In this document: positions 39,681 through 47,590 of the stretch, piece after piece
Numbering within the stretch: position 1 is the first letter of the stretch
How the letters are laid out: each line of letters opens with the position of its first letter
NCBI GenBank assembly: GCA_900104375.1
Contig: LT629302.1
Span: forward strand, 620,001 to 684,000
Length of the DNA stretch: 64,000 nucleotides
From: Flavobacteriaceae bacterium MAR_2010_188
GTDB lineage: Bacteria > Bacteroidota > Bacteroidia > Flavobacteriales > Flavobacteriaceae
Direction: 5' to 3'
Notes under the pieces: generated by a model
Database searches by the model: none
What the model was told of the DNA's origin: nothing
The model's input: the letters and a program-made list of their open reading frames with translations, nothing else
Translations under genes and position numbers: made by a program

Positions 39681-42600
39681 ATGCTAAATAAAAGCATAAA
39701 GTTCCTTATCGAAAACAAACTCGTTGCTGTCTTAATACTCGTTGCATTTGTCGGTTTCGGAACCGTGTACGCACCTTTCAATTGGAATACGGGAATTTTA
39801 CCTAGTGACCCCGTGGCTGTAGATGCCATTCCTGATATTGGTGAAAATCAACAGATTGTGTTTACCAAATGGGACGGTCGTTCACCACAGGACATCGAGG
39901 ACCAAATTACCTATCCATTGACCACAACGCTGTTGGGGGTTCCAGGGGTGAAAACCATTCGCAGTTCCTCCATGTTCGGGTTTTCGAGTATTTATATCAT
40001 TTTTGAGGAAGATGTCGAGTTTTACTGGAGCCGTAGCCGCATCCTTGAAAAACTGAACTCACTCCCTGCCAACTTACTGCCCGATGGTGTCAACCCAGCT
40101 TTGGGACCTGATGCAACAGGCTTAGGACAAATATTTTGGTATACTCTCGAAGGTCGTGATAAAGATGGCAACGTCACTGGTGGATGGGATTTGCAGGAAC
40201 TGCGAAGTATTCAGGATTATTATGTGAAATATGCACTAGCTTCTGCAAGCGGCGTTTCTGAAGTGGCATCCATTGGTGGCTATGTTAAGGAATACCAAAT
40301 AGATGTGAATCCGGAATTGATGCGCCAATACAACATTGGTTTAAATCAAGTAGTAAAAGCGGTCAAGGAAAGCAATAAGGATATTGGTGCACAGACTTTG
40401 GAAATCAACCAAGCGGAATATCTGGTGCGAGGTTTGGGGTATGTAAAGTCCATTGCCGATATTGAAAATGCGGTGGTGACATCCGAAAACTATACGTCCA
40501 TTAAAATCAGTGATATTGCAAAAGTATCTTTGGGTCCAGCAGCCCGTCGTGGGATTTTGGACAAAGAAGGCGCTGAAGTTGTAGGTGCCGTTGTTGTGGC
40601 GCGTTATGGTGCCAACCCGATGGAAGTCATTACCAATGTCAAAGAAAAAATAGAGGAATTAAGTAAAGGATTGCCTTCTAAAGTGTTGAGTGATGGCAGA
40701 ACATCACAAGTGACAATTGTTCCTTTTTACGACCGTACAGAGCTGATACAGGAAACCTTGGGCACGCTCAATGAAGCGTTAACGCTCGAAATATTAATTA
40801 CCATTTTGGTCATCATCGTGATGGTGTTCAATCTCCGGGCCTCCATCCTTATTTCGGGGCTGTTACCAGTGGCTATACTAATGGTATTTATTGCGATGAA
40901 ATTCTTTGGAGTGGATGCCAATATCGTTGCGCTTTCTGGTATTGCTATCGCCATTGGAACAATGGTGGACGTAGGGATTATCCTTTCTGAAAATATCATT
41001 CGACATTTGGATGAGGACGATAGAAACTTACCCATCAATACAGTTGTTTATAACGCAACAGCTGAAGTATCAGGGGCTATCGTTACGGCAGTTTTAACCA
41101 CCATAATTAGTTTTATCCCTGTCTTTACGATGATAGGTGCCGAAGGAAAATTGTTCAGACCCTTGGCGTTTACCAAAACCTTTGCCTTAACGGCTTCTAT
41201 TATCATCGCGCTCTTCTTAATTCCTCCATTTGCGGCGTTCTTTTTCAAAAGTAGAAACATCCGAAAGTCCGCAAATTATGGTATCAGTAGCCTATTGATT
41301 CTTGCAGGATTCATCGCCGTGATTTTCGGACATTATATTGGTCTTATCCTCATTGGGTTTGGTTTTGTGGCCATTTCTGTATTACGTGAAAAGCTCTCAA
41401 AAAAACGTTCGAATTTGTTCAACATTTACCTATCTGCAGCTGCCATTGTTTTTCTGTTGGCAGAATACTGGCGACCATTGGGCGTGGATAAAAGCATCTT
41501 TTGGAATCTTATTTTCGTGAGTATTATTTGTTTCGGATTGCTCGCAAGTTTTATGCTCTTCAAAACATATTACACCAAAATTTTAAAATGGGCATTGGAG
41601 AATCGACTTGTATTTCTAACAATTCCAGTAACCTTGTTGATTTTTGGTTTTATCATTTTTAAGAATACAGGAAAAGAGTTTATGCCCTCGCTAAATGAAG
41701 GTTCCTTTCTATTGATGCCGACATCTATGCCACATTCAGGTGTCGAAGAAAATAAGCGTGTGTTGCAGCAGTTGGATATGGCAGTGGCAAGCATTCCTGA
41801 AATAGAAACCGTTGTCGGAAAATCCGGTAGAACGGAATCTGCCCTCGACCCAGCTCCTATGTCTATGTACGAAAACATGATTCAGTACAAATCTGAATAT
41901 ATGTTGAAAGAAGGCAAGCGTCAACGCTTTAAAGTGGATGACGAAGGTTTCTTTCTTCATAAGGATGGGAATTTTATCGCCAATCCGAATAATGACATTA
42001 GTAATGATGCCATAGAGAAATATCAAAAAGAAAGCAAAAAAGTCACAGTGACTGTGAATGAATCTTCAGAAAAATTAATTCCTGATGAAGATGGTGAGTT
42101 TTTCAGAAACTGGCGACCAGAAATTAATTCCCCAGATGATATCTGGAACGACATTGTAAGGGTGACCAAATTACCAGGCGTTACTTCTGCTCCAAAACTA
42201 CAACCCATAGAAACCCGCTTGGTCATGTTGCAGACCGGAATGCGTGCGCCAATGGGGATTAAAGTGAAAGGTCAGGATTTAAAACAGATTGAAGCTTTTG
42301 GTGTGCAACTTGAAGGCATTTTAAAACAAGCTGAAGGTGTCAAACAGGAAGCTGTATTTGCAGACCGAATCGTCGGTAAACCCTATTTACTTATCGATAT
42401 CAACAGAGAAAAATTGGGGCGTTACGGCATTTCAATAGAAGATGTTCAAAATGTGTTGCAAGTAGCTGTCGGTGGAATGGTTTTGACAAAAACCGTCGAA
42501 GGCAGGGAACGCTATGGCATTCGTGTGCGCTATCCTCGGGAATTAAGGGGTGACCCTTCCGATTTGCAGGATATTTATGTGCCTGTAGAGAAAGGGAGTC

Positions 42601-43445
42601 CCGTGCCGTTAAATGAGTTGGCAACCATTCGTTACGAACAAGGGCCACAAGTCATCAAAAGTGAAGACACCTTTTTGGTAGGCTATGTGTTGTTCGACAA
42701 ATTGGACGGTTTCGCCGAGGTGAATGTGGTGGAAAATGCTCAAGCACTAATCCAACAAAAAATTGATAATGGCGACTTGGTAGTACCAAAAGGCATCAGC
42801 TATAAATTTACAGGAACCTATGAGAATCAATTACGTGCCGAAAAAACCTTGTCCATTATTGTGCCATTGGCATTGTTTGTTATTTTCATCATTCTGTATT
42901 TTCAATTCCGTTCGGTTTCTACCACCTTTATGGTGTTTAGCGGTATCATGGTGGCATTTGCAGGCGGATTTGTCATGATTTGGTTGTATGGCCAGGATTG
43001 GTTCTTGAATTTCGGCTTTTTTGGTGAAAACCTACGAGACCTCTTTAATATCCAAACCATCAATTTGAGTGTGGCGGTTTGGGTAGGTTTTATTGCCCTT
43101 TTCGGAATCGCTACGGATGATGGCGTTGTGATGGCAACCTATCTCACACAAACATTCGATAAAAATGACCCAACAGATATAAAAGAAATTCGCCAATCTA
43201 CATTGGAGGCAGCTTCTAAACGTATTCGTCCTTGCTTAATGACAACGGTAACCACCATTTTGGCATTGTTGCCAGTGTTAACTTCCACAGGTAAAGGGAG
43301 TGACATCATGATACCAATGTCCATACCTATTTTTGGCGGCATGTTGCTGGATACGACATCCTATTTCCTTGTTCCGGTATTGTTTAGTTGGAGAAAGGAA
43401 AGGTTAGCTAAAAAAAGATTAAAGAAAATAGAGAAGAGAAAATAG
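39681..43445 (+). CDS. cusA: CusA/CzcA-family heavy-metal RND efflux pump
   Basis: 1254 residues, about 12 membrane helices and two large periplasmic domains. Signature segments are the N-terminal AIPDIGENQQIVFTKWDGRSPQDIE and the TM4 motif IAIGTMVDVGIILSEN with proton-relay Asp. The second half has GIATDDGVVMATYL. Length and sequence match the copper/silver branch of HME-RND pumps, longer than Acr-type. It exports Cu(I) from periplasm or cytoplasm with the adaptor at 52217 and the TolC protein immediately downstream (6-bp gap). Confidence 0.95.
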   Translation: MLNKSIKFLIENKLVAVLILVAFVGFGTVYAPFNWNTGILPSDPVAVDAIPDIGENQQIVFTKWDGRSPQDIEDQITYPLTTTLLGVPGVKTIRSSSMFGFSSIYIIFEEDVEFYWSRSRILEKLNSLPANLLPDGVNPALGPDATGLGQIFWYTLEGRDKDGNVTGGWDLQELRSIQDYYVKYALASASGVSEVASIGGYVKEYQIDVNPELMRQYNIGLNQVVKAVKESNKDIGAQTLEINQAEYLVRGLGYVKSIADIENAVVTSENYTSIKISDIAKVSLGPAARRGILDKEGAEVVGAVVVARYGANPMEVITNVKEKIEELSKGLPSKVLSDGRTSQVTIVPFYDRTELIQETLGTLNEALTLEILITILVIIVMVFNLRASILISGLLPVAILMVFIAMKFFGVDANIVALSGIAIAIGTMVDVGIILSENIIRHLDEDDRNLPINTVVYNATAEVSGAIVTAVLTTIISFIPVFTMIGAEGKLFRPLAFTKTFALTASIIIALFLIPPFAAFFFKSRNIRKSANYGISSLLILAGFIAVIFGHYIGLILIGFGFVAISVLREKLSKKRSNLFNIYLSAAAIVFLLAEYWRPLGVDKSIFWNLIFVSIICFGLLASFMLFKTYYTKILKWALENRLVFLTIPVTLLIFGFIIFKNTGKEFMPSLNEGSFLLMPTSMPHSGVEENKRVLQQLDMAVASIPEIETVVGKSGRTESALDPAPMSMYENMIQYKSEYMLKEGKRQRFKVDDEGFFLHKDGNFIANPNNDISNDAIEKYQKESKKVTVTVNESSEKLIPDEDGEFFRNWRPEINSPDDIWNDIVRVTKLPGVTSAPKLQPIETRLVMLQTGMRAPMGIKVKGQDLKQIEAFGVQLEGILKQAEGVKQEAVFADRIVGKPYLLIDINREKLGRYGISIEDVQNVLQVAVGGMVLTKTVEGRERYGIRVRYPRELRGDPSDLQDIYVPVEKGSPVPLNELATIRYEQGPQVIKSEDTFLVGYVLFDKLDGFAEVNVVENAQALIQQKIDNGDLVVPKGISYKFTGTYENQLRAEKTLSIIVPLALFVIFIILYFQFRSVSTTFMVFSGIMVAFAGGFVMIWLYGQDWFLNFGFFGENLRDLFNIQTINLSVAVWVGFIALFGIATDDGVVMATYLTQTFDKNDPTDIKEIRQSTLEAASKRIRPCLMTTVTTILALLPVLTSTGKGSDIMIPMSIPIFGGMLLDTTSYFLVPVLFSWRKERLAKKRLKKIEKRK

Positions 43446-43451
43446 ACTGAT

Positions 43452-44702
43452 ATGAAACAAACGAAAAAATATAGGTATCAAATGAAATTCAGAAGCGTCT
43501 CTATTCTCTGTTCTCTATTCTTTGTTCTCTTTGCACAAGGTCAAGATTTACAAACCTACATTAATGAAGCTATTTCCAACAGTCCCGAAATTCAAAAATT
43601 TCAATTTCAATATGAGATTGCTGCAGAAAAAGTGAATGAGGCCAACTGGTTGCCGAATACTGAAGTGAGTGCAGGTTATTTTGTAAGCGAACCGGAAACA
43701 CGGACTGGCCCGCAACGAGCTAGATTATCATTAAGACAGATGATTCCTTGGTTTGGAACCATCACTGCTAGGGAGAATTATTCTACGTCAATGGCAGAGG
43801 CACAATTTGAAGAATTGGTAATAGCAAAACGAAAATTGATAGTGTCCGTGTCACAATCCTATTACAACTTAATGGCCAACAAAGCGAAACAAGACGTTTT
43901 AGAACAAAATATCCAATTGCTGCAGACTTATGAACGCTTGGCATTGACCTCCGTTGAAGTAGGAAAAGCATCGGCTGTCTCGGTGTTGCGGTTGCAGATT
44001 CGACAGAATGAATTGCAACAATCCAAAGACATCTTGGAACAGCAATTTTTAGGAGAACACGCCACATTCAATAATCTGATGAATAGAGAAAGTGATTTGA
44101 AAGTGGAAGTTGTGAGTGACTTAAGCATTCCCTTTGAAAACGAAATGATTTCAGAAGAAAACCTAAATGTGCATCCAGAGTTGACCAAATATGATAAGCT
44201 CTATGAATCCATTTCGCAGTCGGAGTTATTGAACCAAAAGGAAAGCAACCCAATGCTCGGTTTTGGATTGGACTATATTCCCGTTTCCGAACGCACCGAT
44301 ATGAATCCAATAGATAACGGCAAAGATGTTTTGATGCCAATGGTGACATTGACCATTCCAATTTTCAACAAGCGCTATAAGTCAGTGACCAAACAAAATC
44401 AACTGAAACAACAAGAATTGTATTCACAAAAAGAAGAACGGTTAAATACTTTGTCAACCATGCTTTCCAAAGCCATTTTTGAGAGAAAGGCAGCGCGAAT
44501 CAGTTATGATACCCAATTAAAAAACCTAAAACAAGCCGAAGATGCCGAAGAAATCCTTATCAAAAATTATGAAACAGGAACTATTGATTTTAATGACGTG
44601 TTGGACATTCAGGAGTTGCAATTAAAATTTCAGATTAATCGAATTGAATCAGTTAAAATGTACTATATACAATCAACAATTATTAATTATTTAACCCTTT
44701 AA
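43452..44702 (+). CDS. TolC-family outer-membrane efflux channel
   Basis: 416 residues. An internal in-frame ATG at 43482 would also give a good signal peptide (ending LFAQG). The rest is two TolC/OEP repeats with long helices and coiled-coil sequences such as LLQTYERLALTSVEVGKAS, and GFGLDYIPVSERT gives a barrel-type strand. It should form the outer-membrane part of the copper efflux complex. It is 6 bp after cusA and 12 bp before the DUF3347 gene. Confidence 0.92.
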   Translation: MKQTKKYRYQMKFRSVSILCSLFFVLFAQGQDLQTYINEAISNSPEIQKFQFQYEIAAEKVNEANWLPNTEVSAGYFVSEPETRTGPQRARLSLRQMIPWFGTITARENYSTSMAEAQFEELVIAKRKLIVSVSQSYYNLMANKAKQDVLEQNIQLLQTYERLALTSVEVGKASAVSVLRLQIRQNELQQSKDILEQQFLGEHATFNNLMNRESDLKVEVVSDLSIPFENEMISEENLNVHPELTKYDKLYESISQSELLNQKESNPMLGFGLDYIPVSERTDMNPIDNGKDVLMPMVTLTIPIFNKRYKSVTKQNQLKQQELYSQKEERLNTLSTMLSKAIFERKAARISYDTQLKNLKQAEDAEEILIKNYETGTIDFNDVLDIQELQLKFQINRIESVKMYYIQSTIINYLTL

Positions 44703-44714
44703 AAACAAAGTCAA

Positions 44715-45338
44715 ATGAGAAAAGTAAAAGTAACTACAATAGTATTGGCATTAGCATTCATAAGCCTAACGGCGATGTCTTGTAAAGAAAACAAAAAAGA
44801 AAACATGGATGATGATATGCAATCAGAAATGTCTCATGATGGCGATGCCAAAATGGAACATGATAGTATGGACAGCACTAACGATATGGCATCCAACGAT
44901 GGTCAGATGACCAACGCAAAACAAGTTATGGCAGATTATATGGCTCTAAAAAATACTTTAGTGGCAACTGACGAAGCTGAAGCAGCCAAAGCAGGAAACA
45001 AAATGGTAGAGAGCCTTAAAGGATTCGATATGAGCGGCTATAGTGAAGCACAGCAAACCGAATTAAAAGACATTATTACAGATGCCGTAGAGCATGCAGA
45101 ACATATTGCAAAAAGTGAAATGTCGCACCAACGCGAGCATTTCAAAACCTTGAGCAAAGATATGATGGATATGGTGGCCATAACCGGAACCGATGCCACT
45201 TTATACCAACAATTTTGCCCAATGTATGATAAAGGAAGTGCTTGGTTAAGTATGGAAAAAGATATTAAAAATCCATATTACGGAAGTAAAATGATGACTT
45301 GTGGTAAAGTGGAAAAAGAGATTAAATCCACAATGTAA
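44715..45338 (+). CDS. DUF3347 lipoprotein
   Basis: The 207-residue protein has a lipobox LTAMSC near residue 23, then a His/Met/Asp-rich segment (about 30-65, with [13 protein letters not shown]) and a C-terminal DUF3347 domain. That domain ends [15 protein letters not shown] and [12 protein letters not shown], with the conserved Cys and Met residues shared with the adaptor (52217) and the HMA protein (54528). Such proteins probably buffer periplasmic copper beside the RND pump. It is 12 bp after tolC. Confidence 0.85.
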   Translation: MRKVKVTTIVLALAFISLTAMSCKENKKENMDDDMQSEMSHDGDAKMEHDSMDSTNDMASNDGQMTNAKQVMADYMALKNTLVATDEAEAAKAGNKMVESLKGFDMSGYSEAQQTELKDIITDAVEHAEHIAKSEMSHQREHFKTLSKDMMDMVAITGTDATLYQQFCPMYDKGSAWLSMEKDIKNPYYGSKMMTCGKVEKEIKSTM

Positions 45339-45347
45339 TTTAAAAAT

Positions 45348-45389
45348 CCTGCAAGGTGTTCCCAGCCTTTCAGCTGGGTTCCTTGTAGG
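45348..45389. repeat. Palindromic intergenic element (CCTGCAAGG type)
   Basis: Nested arms CCTGCAAGG/CCTTGTAGG and CCCAGC/GCTGGG enclose a 6-nt loop. This is the form of dispersed palindromic repeats common in Flavobacteriaceae genomes. It lies between the DUF3347 and haem-binding genes and could also act as a hairpin in the long transcript. Confidence 0.65.
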
Positions 45390-45403
45390 TTTAAATACTA
45401 TAA

Positions 45404-45856
45404 ATGAAAATTTTTAAAAGTATAGCATGGCTGTTATTGTTATCATTTGTGGTAATTCAATTTTTTCCAACGGAATACAATCAAAGTGAAACCGTCCCAA
45501 AAACCGATTTCATTGTGGTCAATGTTCCACCAGAAAACATCAGTAAAATATTGCAGACATCCTGTTATGATTGCCATAGCAACAATACAGCATATCCATG
45601 GTACAATAAAATACAACCAGCAGCTTGGTATTTAGAAGACCATGTAAAACATGGCAAAAGTGAATTGAATTTTAATGAATGGGATGAACTATCAGATAGG
45701 AGGAAGGCAAGTAAATTAAAATCCATCATCAGCCAAATTACAAATGATGAGATGCCAATGGATTCTTATACCTTGATTCATAGAGATGCTATGTTATCAG
45801 AAGAGGAAAAAAAGGAAATAATTCAATTTATGGAACAATTGAAAGACAGTTTATAA
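45404..45856 (+). CDS. Haem-binding domain-containing protein (CxxCH)
   Basis: This 150-residue protein has an N-terminal membrane anchor or signal (6-22). The haem motif CYDCHSNNTAYPWY is near 50, followed by PAAWYLEDHVKHGKSELNF with a possible axial His, the pattern of the haem-binding domain family near cytochrome-type genes. It would carry one haem in the periplasm. The 3' part is the same as the second half of the chimeric ORF at 46426. Confidence 0.85.
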   Translation: MKIFKSIAWLLLLSFVVIQFFPTEYNQSETVPKTDFIVVNVPPENISKILQTSCYDCHSNNTAYPWYNKIQPAAWYLEDHVKHGKSELNFNEWDELSDRRKASKLKSIISQITNDEMPMDSYTLIHRDAMLSEEEKKEIIQFMEQLKDSL

Positions 45857-45893
45857 TTAATAATTTGATAGTAAAAAACCAAAAACCAACATC

Positions 45894-46418
45894 ATGAAAT
45901 ATTTAAATATAATGGCAATTGTATTTTCATTAGCTTTATTTAATACAAGTTGCAAGAAAGAGAACAAAGAGTCCGAAGCTCTTAAAACAGATGAAGTGGA
46001 AACAATAGACCTTTCAAAAGAGAATGAAGCTGTTGCATCCGTAATGCAATCTTACAAAGATGCTATTCAGAACTTAACTACAGAAGGAACTTTTGAGCTA
46101 TTTACACCTACAGCAACGGTTTTTGAACAAGGAAAGGTGGAAGGTACTTATAAAGATTATATCGATAATCATTTAGGGCCAGAATTGGGTCATTTCAAAA
46201 GCTTTAAATTCTATGATTATGAGATTGAGACGACCGTAAATTTACCCTATGCCTATACAACCGAAAATTATCTATACACTATCGTTTTAAAGGCAGATAA
46301 AGAAAAAGGTACTGAGGAGCGTACCATTGAAAGTAAGGGTGTTGCCACGTCAATTTTAGAAAAAATCGAAGGCAAATGGAAAATCATTCATTCACATACT
46401 TCCTTTAAAAAATTATAA
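45894..46418 (+). CDS. NTF2-like lipoprotein
   Basis: 174 residues with a lipobox FNTSC near residue 20 and then an NTF2-like/SnoaL fold, seen in SVMQSYKDAIQNLTTEGTFELFT and the closing GKWKIIHSHTSFKK. NTF2-like proteins bind small hydrophobic ligands or act as minimal enzymes. It is commonly found in metal-efflux neighbourhoods of Bacteroidota, but its role is not known. Confidence 0.78.
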   Translation: MKYLNIMAIVFSLALFNTSCKKENKESEALKTDEVETIDLSKENEAVASVMQSYKDAIQNLTTEGTFELFTPTATVFEQGKVEGTYKDYIDNHLGPELGHFKSFKFYDYEIETTVNLPYAYTTENYLYTIVLKADKEKGTEERTIESKGVATSILEKIEGKWKIIHSHTSFKKL

Positions 46419-46425
46419 TTAGGGA

Positions 46426-46656
46426 ATGACACAAACTCTTCATATAAAAAAAATGGTTTGCGATTGTTTGAATTTCATAGTACGGGATACTTATTTCGAC
46501 AGAAGAAACAGAAAGCTTAAATACGTGATCAGCCAAATTAAAAATAATAAAATGCCTTTGTACTTGAACAGTTTGAATCATAGGAAGGCCATTTTTTCCG
46601 ATGAAGAAAGACTTGCATTTATTGATTGTTTAACAGAATTGAAACGGAAATTGTAA
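46426..46656 (+). CDS. Chimeric small ORF: HMA-AraC start fused to haem-binding-domain end
   Basis: 76 residues. Residues 1-20 (MTQTLHIKKMVCDC) match the start of the HMA-AraC protein at 46962 (MTQTLHVKNMVCNRC). Residues about 27-76 (RRNRKLKYVISQIKNNKMP) align with the C-terminus of the haem-binding protein at 45404. The DNA around 46521-46560 shares ATCAGCCAAATTA-type identity with that gene. The frame is intact from ATG to TAA, so it may be translated as a novel protein or be a recombination scar. Confidence 0.7.
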   Translation: MTQTLHIKKMVCDCLNFIVRDTYFDRRNRKLKYVISQIKNNKMPLYLNSLNHRKAIFSDEERLAFIDCLTELKRKL

Positions 46657-46666
46657 AGAAAACCTT

Positions 46667-46960
46667 ATGAACACAGAAGACACACTATCGGAAACAATGG
46701 CAAGATTGCAAAAACGTGGTTATACCACAGATTTTAATCTCTGTTCAGAACATATCGAATGCCACGCCTTAAAATTGAAATTGCATCCAGAAGATTTTGA
46801 TGTAGATGAGGTCCATCGATTTGAAGGCATGAGCAGTACCGACGACAACAGTGTGCTCTATGCTATTTCATCCAAAAAGGGCGTAAAAGGTCTATTGGTG
46901 GATGCCTATGGTGTCTATGCCGAAAATATTTCGGAAGCCATGCGAAAAAAATTAAGATAA
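46667..46960 (+). CDS. Small conserved protein often labelled phosphoribosylpyrophosphate synthetase
   Basis: 97 residues, cytosolic. The sequence TLSETMARLQKRGYTTDFNL...ALKLKLHPEDF...VHRFEGMS is a Bacteroidota family that databases often name phosphoribosylpyrophosphate synthetase. It is far too short to be that enzyme, and no PRPP loop is present, so the name should not be trusted. Context suggests a role in the copper operon. It is 1 bp before the HMA-AraC gene. Confidence 0.75.
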   Translation: MNTEDTLSETMARLQKRGYTTDFNLCSEHIECHALKLKLHPEDFDVDEVHRFEGMSSTDDNSVLYAISSKKGVKGLLVDAYGVYAENISEAMRKKLR

Positions 46961-46961
46961 G

Positions 46962-47519
46962 ATGACACAAACTCTTCACGTAAAAAATATGGTTTGCAAC
47001 CGATGCAAATCTACCGTGGTGCGAGAAATCAAAGCGGCGGGATTTGATTTGGAAACGATTGAATTGGGCAAGGTGACCATTAGTGGAAATAATTCCGATG
47101 GTATTATCAAGTTGGAAGAAGCTTTAAATGCACACGGTTTCGAGATTATAAAAGATGACACAAAGGAATTGATAGAGCAACTAAAAATCACATTGATTCA
47201 AAAATTGGAAAGTCAAGAGTTGTCAAATCTATCTGAATTTTTACCGAATGCATTTCACAGATCCTATTCGGCATTAAGTAAATTGTTCAGTAAAACTGAA
47301 GGCATGACGATAGAGAAGTACCTTATCAATTTAAAGATTGAAAAAGTAAAGGAATACATTCAATTGGGCCAACTCAATTTTTCAGAAATCGCCTATGCGT
47401 TGAATTACACTAACAGTGGTCACTTGGCACGTCAGTTCAAAAACGTGACAGGCATGTCGATGAGCGAATTTAAAACGCTACAACATTGGGATAGGAAATC
47501 GATTGACCAAATTGTGTAA
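46962..47519 (+). CDS. HMA-like/AraC-family regulator, probable copper sensor (copy 3)
   Basis: 185 residues. The N-terminus has VKNMVCNRCKSTVVRE (CxxC) and IELGKVTI, an HMA-like beta-alpha-beta unit. The C-terminus is an AraC domain with NFSEIAYALNYTNSGHLARQF and GMSMSEFK. It sits at the end of an upstream gene series and directly before copA. The copA promoter carries the motif shared with the other copper module, so it is the likely regulator. No CueR, CopY or CsoR homologue is seen in the window. Confidence 0.85.
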   Translation: MTQTLHVKNMVCNRCKSTVVREIKAAGFDLETIELGKVTISGNNSDGIIKLEEALNAHGFEIIKDDTKELIEQLKITLIQKLESQELSNLSEFLPNAFHRSYSALSKLFSKTEGMTIEKYLINLKIEKVKEYIQLGQLNFSEIAYALNYTNSGHLARQFKNVTGMSMSEFKTLQHWDRKSIDQIV

Positions 47520-47530
47520 ATAGTATTCAA

Positions 47531-47569
47531 AATTGTGTCAATGAAGCAGTTCGCTAAAGGGTAATTTTG
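47531..47569 (+). promoter_or_regulatory. Promoter of copA with putative HMA-AraC operator
   Basis: AATTGTGTCAA (47531-47541) is followed after 20 nt by TAATTTTG (47562-47569), a perfect TAnnTTTG box. The same layout precedes the copper-storage gene at 18064-18102. The transcription start predicted from the -7 box lies about 47575, so a protein start at the earlier in-frame ATG 47567 is unlikely. Confidence 0.6.
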
Positions 47570-47590
47570 AATTATATAATAAATACTAAA

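Noticed and set aside
46667-46960. Phosphoribosylpyrophosphate synthetase function
   Set aside because: At 97 residues, it is about a third of the enzyme and lacks the PRPP-binding loop; the name appears to be a database habit.
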